From the NCBI GenBank assembly GCA_002812745.2, contig NCSJ02000431.1:1-32752 (forward strand): a stretch of 32,752 bases of DNA. Reading direction: 5' to 3'. The notes beneath the pieces were generated by a model. The model had not been told where the DNA came from and did no database searches. It saw only the letters and a program-made list of their open reading frames with translations. Both the position numbers and the translations under genes were made by a program. This document shows positions 9,892-23,500 of this stretch, piece after piece (the stretch's first letter is position 1; each line of letters begins with the position of its first letter). The DNA comes from Scytalidium lignicola (taxonomy: Eukaryota; Ascomycota; Leotiomycetes).

Positions 9892-11145
9892 TCACGTTAT
9901 TACTAATTTATAAGCAACATAGGTTAGAACATTCTGGAAAGAAATAACCCAGACGAAATGCCCCTCGAGCGTCCGCTGTAGCGTGCCAGTGGTAATATCC
10001 CAGAGCCGCACTATATTGTCGTCCGATGCCGACGCTAACAACTTCGAATCGGGCGAGAAGGCCACTGAAACGATTTGGCGATGCCCCTCGAGCGTCCACT
10101 GTAGTACGCCAGTGGCGGTATCCCAGAGCCGCAATGTCTTGTCAGCCGATCCTGACGCTAACAGCCTCGAGACGGGCGAGAAAGCTACTGAATTGACCTC
10201 ACCGCGATGCCCTTCAAGTGTCCACTGTAACATGTTAATAACAGTATCCCAGAGCCGCACTGTATTGTCGAACGATGCCGACGCTAACAACTTCGAGTCG
10301 GGCGAGAAGGCTACTGAAGTGACCCAGTCGCGATGCCCCTCGAGCGTCCGTTGTAGCACACCAAACCGCTTGGCATAATCCGAAGTAGCCTGTGAATATT
10401 CGTCGAGTCGGTATTTCCATTCGCAGTTCAGCCTACGGAATGCTTTCTCTTTCCCCTCACCATAGATAACTAGCATTGAGATGTCGAAGATACCTAGCAG
10501 AGAATAAGCAAGATCAAGCAAGATCTTCTTCACGCTTTATATCTCGATTTTGTGCCCATAATATTCGCTCGTCGAAGCTGAAATCAGAAAGAGGTTTGCC
10601 TCGAAGAGCAAGAACAGGAATCCTCGTTATATTGTGAAGTTGTATTTCTAATGATTTCTTATCACCAAGTCGGTTACCATTTGAGGAGAAAACTCCACCA
10701 ATGGAGGTGCGATAAGCTCTTGAAGTGTCCAACCACGGGTAAACCATCGACTATTCCCAAAAGCTACTTCCCATGGCTTTAAAGCCGGGTCTATTTGATC
10801 TTTCGTCCAAACATCTGCCAGATACATATAGCATATTGCTGCTTTGTGATACTAGCGAAACATGGAGTTGATAGCTTCCGAAAGCTTACTATCCCTCGAT
10901 TTATTAATACAGCAAGTGTCTACCCAGAAGTATTGTAGACTATCACGAACAGCCTGCTGTCCACAGAACTGAAGCTTTTTGTACTCTTTTTTTGTCTTCC
11001 TAAAGCCATCTTTCAAGTCCTCGAAGGTAACCTCTTCATCATCCTCTTCCCAAGTGTGTGAAAGTATCGCATAAGGCGCTGTAGGATAAGTGATATCATT
11101 CGTGAGGCTAAATTCGCCATTTGCTTCTAGCTTCAGAAGACGCAT
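9892..11145 (-). pseudogene. HET-domain / WD40 protein (HET-E/HET-D-like) lacking NACHT, broken
   Basis: The start is ATG 11143-11145. The HET domain begins as in Podospora HET-E/HET-D (MRLLKLEANGEFSLT, YAILSHTW, YFWVDTCCINKS) and continues through SRWFTRGWTLQELIAP, RLGDKKSLE, REEDLA and YSLLGIFD to YGEGKEKAFRRL. Known relatives then have a NACHT NTPase domain. Here only about 25 residues separate the HET end from WD40 repeats, so NACHT is absent. Damage: TAG at 10852-10854, where relatives have Trp after SMFR; a one-base loss in a T run near 10700 (after LVEF); and a 10-bp tandem duplication at 10506-10525 that shifts frame between REEDLA and YSLLG. Three WD40 repeats are followed by a truncated fourth. 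The family triggers cell death between genetically different strains. This copy is very unlikely to be functional. Confidence 0.8.
9937..10359 (-). repeat. WD40 repeat array, 126-bp units (3 full plus 1 partial)
   Basis: Units on the minus strand: 10359-10234, 10233-10108, 10107-9985 (one codon shorter), and a partial unit from 9984. Each encodes about 42 residues with LQxTLEGHR, VAFSP, LLASxSxD and VRLWD/LRLWD landmarks. Units are nearly identical except at a few positions, notably the residues after GHR (DW-T, GE-N, QI). High sequence identity with variable positions on the recognition face is known from fungal HET-D/E WD40 genes. Confidence 0.85.
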
Positions 11146-11726
11146 TTGGGCCTGGAGTATTGAACGGTCTGCACGTCTGCCATTCGATTAGTAAGGATTA
11201 TAGGCGGAAGTACTTAGGTTGCGATCGGACATATTCTAACCATGAAGGCTAAGATGGTGGAGATGGGTCTGAAACAAAGAGATGGATACAAAGTTTGAGG
11301 CCGAGGCTCTAGCTAAGAGCTTGGAGATGATCCTGACTGCAATTAACACTATCCCTTCTCCCGGTGAAAATAGAGGCAGTTATGCAAACTCGCCTATTAT
11401 GCAAAGTTTTACACGTCTGACAAAGTTCCCTTCGATTTTAATAACGTAACGACGCCCTTTACCGAACGGGCAGTTTGTCCGAACACTGAAAATTATAGCA
11501 AAATTGAGCAAAATCACCACTTATCAATACCCCTGAACATTTTTGTTGGCCAATGCAAAATATTGGGATATGGGCCGGCCGATTGGGCTATGGGCCAGAT
11601 TGGCGCGAAACAACAGCAGATTATCACATACCAATCCTAACATGAGGTCAGCTATGATTGGGTGTGGCCCATTACGTAAGCGGCATTTCCGGACAGGGGC
11701 TGGTCTGGCAAAATCAATGCCATTAA
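11146..11726. other. Region between two opposing HET-gene remains
   Basis: No gene is seen. About 100-codon frames on both strands around 11524-11817 overlap the HET fragment and match nothing. The stretch should hold the promoter of the HET-WD40 gene and, if ever present, the missing N-terminal HET domain of the plus-strand fragment. Neither a HET motif nor a clear promoter is legible. Confidence 0.35.
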
Positions 11727-12578
11727 CCGGCGGATACGCTATGGGAAAAACATCTCCTTGCTGATATGTGCTGGTATGTGGGGCCTGAGCTTGTGGTTGA
11801 CGAACTTCGTACATCACGACAAAATACTATCAGAGAGGGAGAACGACGCCTCGCAGTGAAGGGGCGCTCAGAGATATACATCGCACCTTCGTGGTCGTGG
11901 GCGAGCGTAGAGGAGCCGGTCAGCTTTCTCTCCATCACTAATCCCCCCGAACTTACACCGTACGTTGCGCTATTGAATACAGCCATACTTCTGAAATCAG
12001 ATGACCCGATGGGCTGCGTTGCTTCCGGTAGTCATCTAAAGTTGAAGGGCAGGCTAATCGAGACTACGTGGAAGTGCAACCTGGAAGCTGAGGTCAGCGA
12101 TCGCTGGTACCAACTACGCGATGTGAAGGGGATGCAGGGCCAATTTGCGCTGTATGGATTCACTGGACGAAGTAGAACCAACTTAATGATGCCAGGTGAT
12201 CCCGATGATATTGAGCCAGAGCCAGTACGCTTCCTGCCCGACTACAGCATCACGACGTTTCCATCCGAAGTAATTTCTACGGATGAACATCTCTACATGA
12301 TGCCGCTGCAGTCCGAGGTTGCTTTTCTCCACATAAGTAAACTGAAGCATGAAATCGATCAAGGACAGGTTGTTATAGGAGTCAATGGTGCTGAGTATGC
12401 GCCTTCTTACTATGCAAAGATAAGCGCATTGGTCTTGCGACGTATTCGAGAGCACGATCTTCAGACGCAGACTTCGCTTCCTGTCTTTGAAAGGGTTGGC
12501 TTTACGTGGTTCTTCGCTAGAAAGCCATTGGCAATTAAATCGTCGGAATATAACGAGACTGACATCGTTCTTATATAA
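11727..12578 (+). pseudogene. C-terminal part of a HET-domain protein, 5' truncated
   Basis: The frame is open from just after a TAA (11724-11726) to TAA 12576-12578, about 283 codons. The first residues (DTLWEKHLLADMCWYVG) correspond to the YLAGLWxxxLxxxLLWYV segment that follows the HET domain in many fungal HET proteins. Next comes the family hallmark APSWSWASVE, then a beta-rich C-terminal region ending near RVGFTWFFARK. The N-terminal HET domain itself is not found upstream in any frame. The remaining frame is intact, so this could be a recent truncation, a 3' exon of a gene whose upstream exons I failed to see, or a fragment moved by rearrangement. It is a different subfamily from the HET-WD40 pseudogene 600 bp away on the other strand. 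Confidence 0.6.
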
Positions 12579-12944
12579 CTCATTGCGTACAGGAGTCGAT
12601 GGTAAGGCGATATGCCAAGTCAAGGCCAATGCTGATGAGGCGACATGTCTGTAGGATCTCAGCTGAACCTTTTAAATCCTTTAATCATTGAACAGCAAAG
12701 CTTTTTTCAGCCTCTAACTGAGTATCATTTCATTATCTTTTATGTTTCTTGTTTTATTCTTTAGTTTTTGTAAATCTCNTTTTTATTTTTTGATCTATTT
12801 TCTGTTTTATTTATCTTTTTACTTAGATTTAAGTTTATATAAAGTTAATGTTGGTAGATTATTGCACGTGTGCACGTGAATATCAAAACATCATTTACTG
12901 GTCCTAATACATACATATATGCCATAGGCATCAGAAAAATACAA
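12579..12944. other. Intergenic, AT-rich, with one ambiguous base
   Basis: T-rich sequence with an N at 12779. Two CACGTG boxes lie 2 bp apart (12865-12870 and 12873-12878). No further MFS-transporter sequence is recognisable here, although the 3' half of the permease would be expected. Confidence 0.4.
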
Positions 12945-14024
12945 TTATACAAGGGCTGAATTGGAATATATCGGCTGAAGCCTTTTAACACTAACATTTT
13001 TTGCAATAGTGGCTGACAAGCTGTTTCCGGAAATCTGTCCGAAACAGGCCATTCCAATAACGCAAATAAGACGGCGGCGCGCAGAATGTGTGTTCCATAA
13101 TTCATGGTAATCCCACCATTTCTTATCTGAATCGTCGGTGCCGGCTTGGGTAGTCATCTCTTTCAATTGAAGCTGTACAATTGGATGGGCGTTTGATCCT
13201 TCCCCGTGATACTTGGCCAGAACTTTACTAGCATCTTCGATTCTGTCCTGGGCCATTAACCAACGTGGAGATTCGGGCAAGAACCAGACGCCGATACAAA
13301 TAATAACGGACGTGATTAATTGGCACCAAACAGGTATGCGCCAAGCACCGGATGTATCAAGATAGGAGCAGCCGTAGACGACTCAGCTAGCTATGATCGA
13401 GCCGATGTACCAAGTGCAGTTGTATAAACCAGTCAATGTTCCACGCCACTTGGGATGTGCGAGTTCACTGACGTAACATGGCGCAGAAACGCAGCAGAAG
13501 CTCACGCCAAACCCGAGGACGAATCGACCACCCAAAAACATTCTATGGCTAGTTGCTGGTGCTTGAATGCATGTCCCAATGATAACAATGGCTGAACCAA
13601 CGAACATCCCTGCTCGACGACCTAGGTAGTCATTGGTAGGGCCGGTGAAAAATACCGCTGCGACAGAGCCAATATTATACATTGCGAAGACGAGCCCGGT
13701 GCTAGAGCCAGCAACAGTCCTTTGATTGAGTTAGAAAAATGAACCAACGACAGGTGTAATCAGTAACCTCGGACGGTTTACATACATATGAAAGTAATTC
13801 TGGTAAGATTTCATGCCATTCAAACCACCCATCAAAGAGCCATCATAGCCGTTCAGACAACCACAAAGGTAGGCACATGAGAGCACCAGATAGGGGCGGA
13901 GCATGCTCAGTGTCCATGGTGAGTACTGGATGTGCTCAGGGTCTTCAGCTAGCCAGATTGCTGTGCCAACATCGTGATGTGGAAAGTCATTGATATCCTC
14001 AATCTCGTTCGTTTTGCTGGCCAT
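12945..14024 (-). pseudogene. MFS sugar transporter, lactose-permease-like, stop-interrupted and C-terminally truncated
   Basis: ATG at 14022-14024. Exon 1 is 13786-14024, intron 13720-13785 (GTATGT...CAAAG), and exon 2 starts at 13719. The join gives FHM-TVAGSSTGLVF in frame. Sugar-porter landmarks are clear: GYDGSLMGGLNG in TM1, DYLGRRAGMF (the RxGRR loop), GGRFVLGFGV, and PESPRWLMAQDR after TM6. After IIAS there is a TGA (13383-13385) where relatives have Trp, and the frame then continues through VVYGCSYLDTSGAWRIPVW. It ends at 12945 with non-homologous sequence after TM7 (GQISGNSLS), giving about 338 codons against the usual roughly 530. TM8-12 are missing. It is divergent from the beta-galactosidase, as lacpA is from bgaD in Aspergillus nidulans, so a lactose/galactoside importer is the likely ancestry. 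A general hexose transporter is the alternative. Confidence 0.72.
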
Positions 14025-14937
14025 GGCAAAGGGGGCAGATAGATAGACAGCTTTGGATTGATAGCAAGAGGATAAACTCAGAGAGAAGGAAAAAATTCCT
14101 GTTTGATGGGGATGCGATGACAATGACAATGACCAGGGCCGGGAATCTTCTTCACATTATAACGTCCCTGGGGAAAACCATTGCACCAATGAGCAAGCAG
14201 TGCCGATAAATTCACTACGGCCCCAGATTTGGATGCACAAGCAACACCCCACACTGCATATTATCGGACCATCTTATCGGACTCATCCCCGAGACTCGAA
14301 GGCTTTTGCTGGGTATGAAAGACTGCCATTGACTTTGGGTATAACTCTCAAGATGTCAGGATGGTCAATTAAGGTTGGGGTCGTACCTGACTCTTCAACA
14401 GCGGCTCCGATATCCCCGAACCCTACTCTCTGACTGGACACCGCTAAACATCTGAGCGAATGAGCGGAAAGGCTAAGGTTTAGCCTTATTTGGCTATATC
14501 GCGACAGCCACATGTCCCCCTTTTTGGCATTGCGGAGTTTTAACGAATCATTATGTACCGCTAACACAGTAAAGGATGGCTTGCAACCCAATCAAGCTCG
14601 ATTAACTCAGGCAAGTCAAGCTGGGGGTGTTAATTTACTCAACTTGGCGGACCCGTATTAGGAGCCCAGGGACTCCAAAGTTCTACCATCGGAACCGAGT
14701 GCCCCGAGTTTATTCAACGCCATACAGATGGCTTGAAATTGTTCAGTCTATGGCCATGGATCCAGAGTCACGGCTTAGAACGATCTTTGGCCAACACTCT
14801 CCGAGTTCTCCGCGCATCCGCTCACATATTCAATAAACCACCAATGTTTCCGTCTTTCTGGTGGAAGTATCCTCTCTTCTACGTTTAGACCTGAACTTCC
14901 ACATTTGTCAATTCTTAGTCGAAGGACGTTTCACATA
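14025..14937. promoter_or_regulatory. Shared divergent promoter region of permease and beta-galactosidase
   Basis: A 913-bp gap separates the two divergent start codons. It contains two matches to the CreA carbon-repression consensus SYGGRG (CTGGGG at 14168-14173 and 14621-14626). It also contains a 19-bp inverted repeat carrying GGCTAA in both orientations (14469-14487). In filamentous fungi GGCTAA is the core recognised by XlnR/Xyr1, which controls some galactosidase genes. Binding here is inference from motif matches only. The two open frames in the region are not convincing genes. Confidence 0.5.
14469..14487. promoter_or_regulatory. Palindromic GGCTAA element (XlnR-type motif pair)
   Basis: AAGGCTAA and its exact reverse complement TTAGCCTT are separated by GGT. 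The two 8-bp arms are perfect. The position, roughly midway between the two divergent start codons, suits a bidirectional activator site. Confidence 0.4.
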
Positions 14938-18345
<3,408 letters not shown>

Positions 18346-18614
18346 ATTAGGTAAGGAGGTTATAGATTTAGATGCTGTATCTAAAATATATATTTCAGTG
18401 TTGTCCCCATTTCTGGGATTCTTGTATTAGCTATCTGCACGCGCTGGCCTTCGCACATTCTAAGTGACGGCACTATTAACGAAGGTGGCAAGTACTGTAT
18501 TGAACTTCCCGTACAGCGTATACTACTGGTAACTCCAAACACGCAAGTCAGCTACCTCCTCTACCCCTCAATTTGCGATCAGGGGTATATGCCGATAAGG
18601 TGACAATAATTTAA
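18346..18614. other. 3' flank of beta-galactosidase
   Basis: This is the gap between the beta-galactosidase stop and the end of the opposing FN3-like fragment. It is AT-rich just after the stop, as expected of a 3' UTR. No other feature is seen. Confidence 0.4.
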
Positions 18615-18907
18615 CTAGAGTAGACTTGGTTCTGCTCTTCTCGGGGATGTTCCATTGACAACTGACTTGACCTGGTAGTAGTACTTTTCTACAATCTCAA
18701 GTCCATAGTCGTCGTAGGTATTTCCAGGAACGGCTGCGACTTGAGCGAAACCAGATTCCGAGTCCAAAGAACGGAATACTTGGTAGAATGAAGCCCCGCG
18801 TACAAGATTTCAGTCTACCTTGCTGTAGGCTTGCCCGAGAGTTGGATGACAGTGGTAACAGTGCCTAGAGATGGTGTATCTGCCCTTGCCTTCTTGATAC
18901 ATGATAC
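18615..18907 (-). pseudogene. Gene fragment with a fibronectin-III-like segment
   Basis: Read on the minus strand, a frame ending at TAG 18615-18617 contains NLVRGASFYQVFRSLD, then GFAQVAAVPGNTYDDYGL and KYYYQVKSVVNG. This matches the C, C' to G strand pattern of FN3 domains (W-x-x-V-x-GA-x-x-Y-x-V-x-RS ... T-x-Y-x-D-x-GL ... YYY-x-V-x-V). The Trp expected before NLVRGA is replaced by TGA (about 18813). Just upstream the preceding strand (TVTTVIQLSGKPTA) continues in another frame, so there is also a frameshift. The Cys-rich reading of the same DNA is an artefact of that shift. No catalytic domain is found upstream. The parent was probably a secreted fungal protein, type unknown. Confidence 0.42.
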
Positions 18908-20588
18908 AACACCCGAGGTTCATGAGAGAATCCCAAGCACAATTAGGCATACCAGCGAGATGTTTTGCCTTAACCTGAGTCTTAGTAAGAAGGATCCCTT
19001 GTTCGATTGAAAATTAATAAACGATACCTTACAAAGAGATTCCATTTCATCTTTACATGTGCGATGAGACGTATGGAATGTGCAAAGACGACGATGAAGG
19101 CTATAGATATAGAGGAGGCAGATCTTTCACATATAGCGTTAGGGTCATGTGCAATTATGTCTGGGGTTTCCTAAGTTTACATTCCCAAAGCTGCATAGTA
19201 CTTAATACTCTTACACGCAGCTTGGAAGATGTCTCATAAAGATTCCATTACATGATCGTATTTTTTGCGCATAAACTGTCAAGAACAGCTTGGTGCTCAC
19301 GCCCCCCGCACCCTCGGCTGGTTGCGGCCCAGATGTCACCATTTCAGTTTTAATTTAAGCTGGAGAGGGATATGTACTGATGATAAATACCCATTGGCGG
19401 CATCATCGGATGAAAATTTGCCGGCGACGACAGGGCTAGGACTCACTCCATATGAGCAACTTTAAAAGACTAATTAGTATTAAATTACCGCGGACCTGAG
19501 CCCCCGAGCGGATAGTGCCCGTTACTGCAGTATGATTTGTTAATTTTATGGTGCCATACTTTTAAATTACACCCAGTTCAACATTGGCTAGGTATTTAGC
19601 AGTTTTAGAAACATTCATCTACATTTACTTCCGCGTGCTCAAGACCATGGTTGGTAGACTTTATCTTTTCTCTTCTCCCCCTCCCTTAGATCCTCCGTTT
19701 AGTGCATAACCAAGTTAACATTATCTGCAAAGAATCATTAAGAGTAAGCGATTCATCCGAATAATCAACGATAGTCGTATCAGGTGAACCTCACAACCAT
19801 GGCAATCCTGTAGGAACCAGATGGACTTTTCAGGGGAGGCATTCCGCTCTTGCCCACTTTCTGCATGACTGGGAGCGCATGAATGGGTTGGGTCAAGAAA
19901 AGATAGCATGTAGGATCAGAAACTAGTAGGTAATTTTGTATCGACCGCAATTACTAACACAACATGGCAGTATGTTCTTTCCTCAAATTTTGTTCACTGT
20001 TTCGGCGAGAATGAGTTAGAGAACCTGCCTTCGACTGAACCTAGCGATATTGACAATCAAAAAGACGGATAAGTTGAGATAATTGATAGATTCTTTGCTT
20101 GGTATAAATGGAGATTTCTGGAAGCATTATTAGCAATATTACCAATATTCGACCACGAGAAAGATAGGAAAGGTGTACCCCGATCCTTGATATGGTTTCT
20201 AAGCTTCATTTCTTCAATGTGTATCTGTGGAATAATTGAGTTGTTCGAACATCAAGAAATATCATTTGGCTAGAATTACTTAAGAAGCGTAATTATGAAG
20301 TAACATTAAATTATCGAAAGAGTTAGACAGTATTAAAATCCTAATAATAGAAGAGTAAAACAGAAATTCCTGTGAGATTATCTAGAGATAACAACACACA
20401 AATAAAAGAAATGTTAAGGTTACACCAATACTACATACAGCAACCCCTAGACGGCCAAGACTGCAACGACCGCCAACACTTCCACCAAACACTTTCCCTC
20501 GCTTTCATCATCAGAGCTTTATTTTCTTCATCTACAAAATGTCACAATCTACCTTATTTTATATATTGTATACAGATACCGATTTTCT
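18908..20588. other. Long intergenic region, no gene recognised
   Basis: Only short open frames are present, none with a family motif. The last 300 bases before 20589 are AT-rich, with pyrimidine stretches (20460-20530) typical of a fungal promoter and 5' UTR for the helicase gene. Confidence 0.4.
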
Positions 20589-23500
20589 ATGGCGGATTCT
20601 AGCAAAAATAATACCCCGCGAGGGCAGCGTGGCAGGGCTAGGAGAGGGGCGAGGGGCCAGCGGGGTGCGGCTGTGAGTGATAACTCTCATCGAGACCAGC
20701 CTTCTGGACAAAGCAAAATCAGTCATCAAGATGCAGTTCTAAGCAGTCAAGAAGCTTCTCAATCACCATCAACGCAGAAAAACGGTGTTGGGAGAGGAGA
20801 TCGCGGGAAAAGAAGAGGACGAGGGTCCAAACAACAACGGGGAGGCCTCAATGCTGAGGTGGGGAGGAGTAGATTCGGGATATCCAGGTTAGTATTTCTC
20901 GAGCCAAGCAAGTTTTGACCCGGCCGTATGTTTTGCAAAGTCACTATTAGTAGAGTTTGAAGTTATTTTGGGTGGCAACAACGACCTGAAGCAGGATATG
21001 TAGTTAATGTTGATGTTGATTGACAGGTATAACACCTTTACTAAACGAACCGAATCTGAACTATCTGCCTCCGAAATCCAAGAATTTCTCGAAAATGGGA
21101 TATCACAAGTTACTCACTCCGTTGACTCAAGAGAAGCCTTTATCAATGATCTTGCGACTGAAAATGGACTATCCCGAGTCCGACAGATTGTTGAAACGGA
21201 CTTCTCGCTATCTTATAGTATTTCGAAGCTAATGTTTGACCCACACTGCATCCTATTTCTCCGTCTTATCACGTATGAGAAAATCAGGTACTCTCTCCGA
21301 CTCGAGAATCCGGTTGGAACTATATATAATTGTATACATGGCTTTGGTGGAAATGCAGGGGTTAGGTTTATCCAGAACGTAGCCAACTGTCTGGTTCAAA
21401 CGAAGGACGAGGTGGATAGCGAGAATGGAAAGTTTGCTATGGTGGAAAATGCTTTGTTACTGGCAACAAAGGCTTTGCTTAGTATTCTGACCCTGAACCA
21501 GGATGCATCGATCAAGACAGAGTATAAGAATGTTGTCAAACAACTGTGCTCTTGTTACAATATAGAGGACGTGGTTCGTAACCACGCGACTCGCGAAGTG
21601 CATGAGAATATTCTCAAGATCGAAGATATACTTGCTACAGGAGATGAAATTCCTATCTCAAATACAAAGAAACAAAAACAAGATCAACCNAAAAAGTTCT
21701 TTTAGGCCACCTATCATTGTGGACTTTCCAGGAGAACGCTCCCAATATGGTTCTCGACATGACAATGATCACCATCTCATTTCGAAGATAAAGATACTAC
21801 CCACGATATCTGAAATTCTCTGCTGTAGCCAGCGAGAAGATTTCCTTCCTACGCGTGACGTTTATAATTCCATAGCTGGACATCATGAAACAGGGATCCT
21901 TCGACTCCTTGACTCTCAATTTCGCCTCTTACGAGAAGATACCTCAGGACTACTCCGTGACTCTATCCGTGTAATCATTGAGAATTGGGAAGCCATTGTT
22001 CATGGTTCAGATTGGCGGATTAAATACAAGATTCTACGTGATAACTGTCCAACTCCTTTACGGATCTACTCCGGAGCTGAGATCCAGCGAATCAAGTCAC
22101 ACACAATAAAGGGAGTGGAGATTAACCTACAGTTTGACCAAATCCACAAAGTAAAGAACCAGAGTTTTGCAAGGAGAAGGAAATTCTGGCAGGAATCTCG
22201 ATCATTAAGGGAAGGAAAGGCATTATTAGCTCTTATTGATGCAGAAGAGGAAAATCCCAATATTATTTTCCTCCTGGTGTCTAAGAGAGAAATTGGATCT
22301 TGGGACCGCAATAAACAGCAGGATTCTCCAGAAGCCCATCAAATCAGTGATCTAGCCAGCGATGCCCAAAGAGCAATGGTTACACTTCGTCTAGCTTCCA
22401 CAATGGACGAGGAGAGTGTCTTTCAGCTGGTTGAACTTACTAGACAAAGTCAAGATCGACTCGAGTCGACTAAACAAGTTATTCTAGTTGAGTTCCCTGC
22501 CATCTTATATAATACTTTCGAGGGCATTTTGCGGTGTCTTCAAAATTTACACAAGGATCCTTCTGGTATTCCGTTTACTTCATGGCTAGCACCCCGGATA
22601 CATGACAACAATGAAAACAACCTTGCAGCGACATACACTAGTGGAGGTATCATTGTACCACCGCCTCCATATTTGAAAAACGACGTTACTCTTGACCTTT
22701 CTTGTCTTCCTATGTCCACAACTAGAAGTGGAAACGCCAATAACACTACATCCTTAACTTTTTGCCCATCTCAGAACCCCCATGAGTTGTCAGAAAAGAT
22801 ATCTAGTGAAACGACTTTAGATAGCGGTCAGGCTGTTGCAATGACTTCAGCATTGAGACACGAGGTAGCCCTTATACAAGGCCCCCCCGGAACCGGCAAA
22901 TCATTTGTAGGAATACAAATTACAAGATGCTTGTTGAAGAATAGAGATAAATTGGGATTAGGACCGATCTTGTGTGTGTAAGTTGCAATTTCTGTCAGTC
23001 TATTGTCAATTGACTAACTCAAGGTTCACATAGCTGTTACACCAATCATGCACTTGATCAGTTCATTAATGAACTTCTTAAGTCTGGTATTAGTAGTATT
23101 GTACGACTTGCAACTTATAGTTCCAATCCTCAACTAGAACCTTTGTCTCTAGAAAACATTAAGAAAAGCCAACAAGTTCCACATGTTCTTGGTTTAGGCA
23201 AGAAGATTACTAGCTGTAAGGCAAAATTAGAGATACTAAAGACTCGAATTGAAGAAATATGCGCACAAATTCTTACCGTCGATGTGGAAAAAATACATGA
23301 ATTTTTGAGGAAAATGTATCCAGAGCTGGCGACAAATTTGTTCGATATTACAACGGTTACGTCTATTAATGATGCCATGGAAGTGTGGCTTTCTAGCGAT
23401 GCATCTGGTAGCTTCAGTCAGAATAGTGACGAACATTCCATTGAGCAACTGTCTAATGCCAATTGCTGGACGCTAAAACAATCAGAGCGATTTCGTCTAC

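Noticed and set aside
9983..10378. Plus-strand 131-codon frame with repeated SRTILSSDADANNFESGEK-like units
   Set aside because: Its repeats are only the antisense of the WD40 units.
18840..18960. Cys-rich minus-strand peptide (NCAWDSLMNLGCC...)
   Set aside because: The alternative frame of the same DNA gives FN3-like strand sequence in register with the fragment downstream; the Cys richness is probably an out-of-frame artefact.
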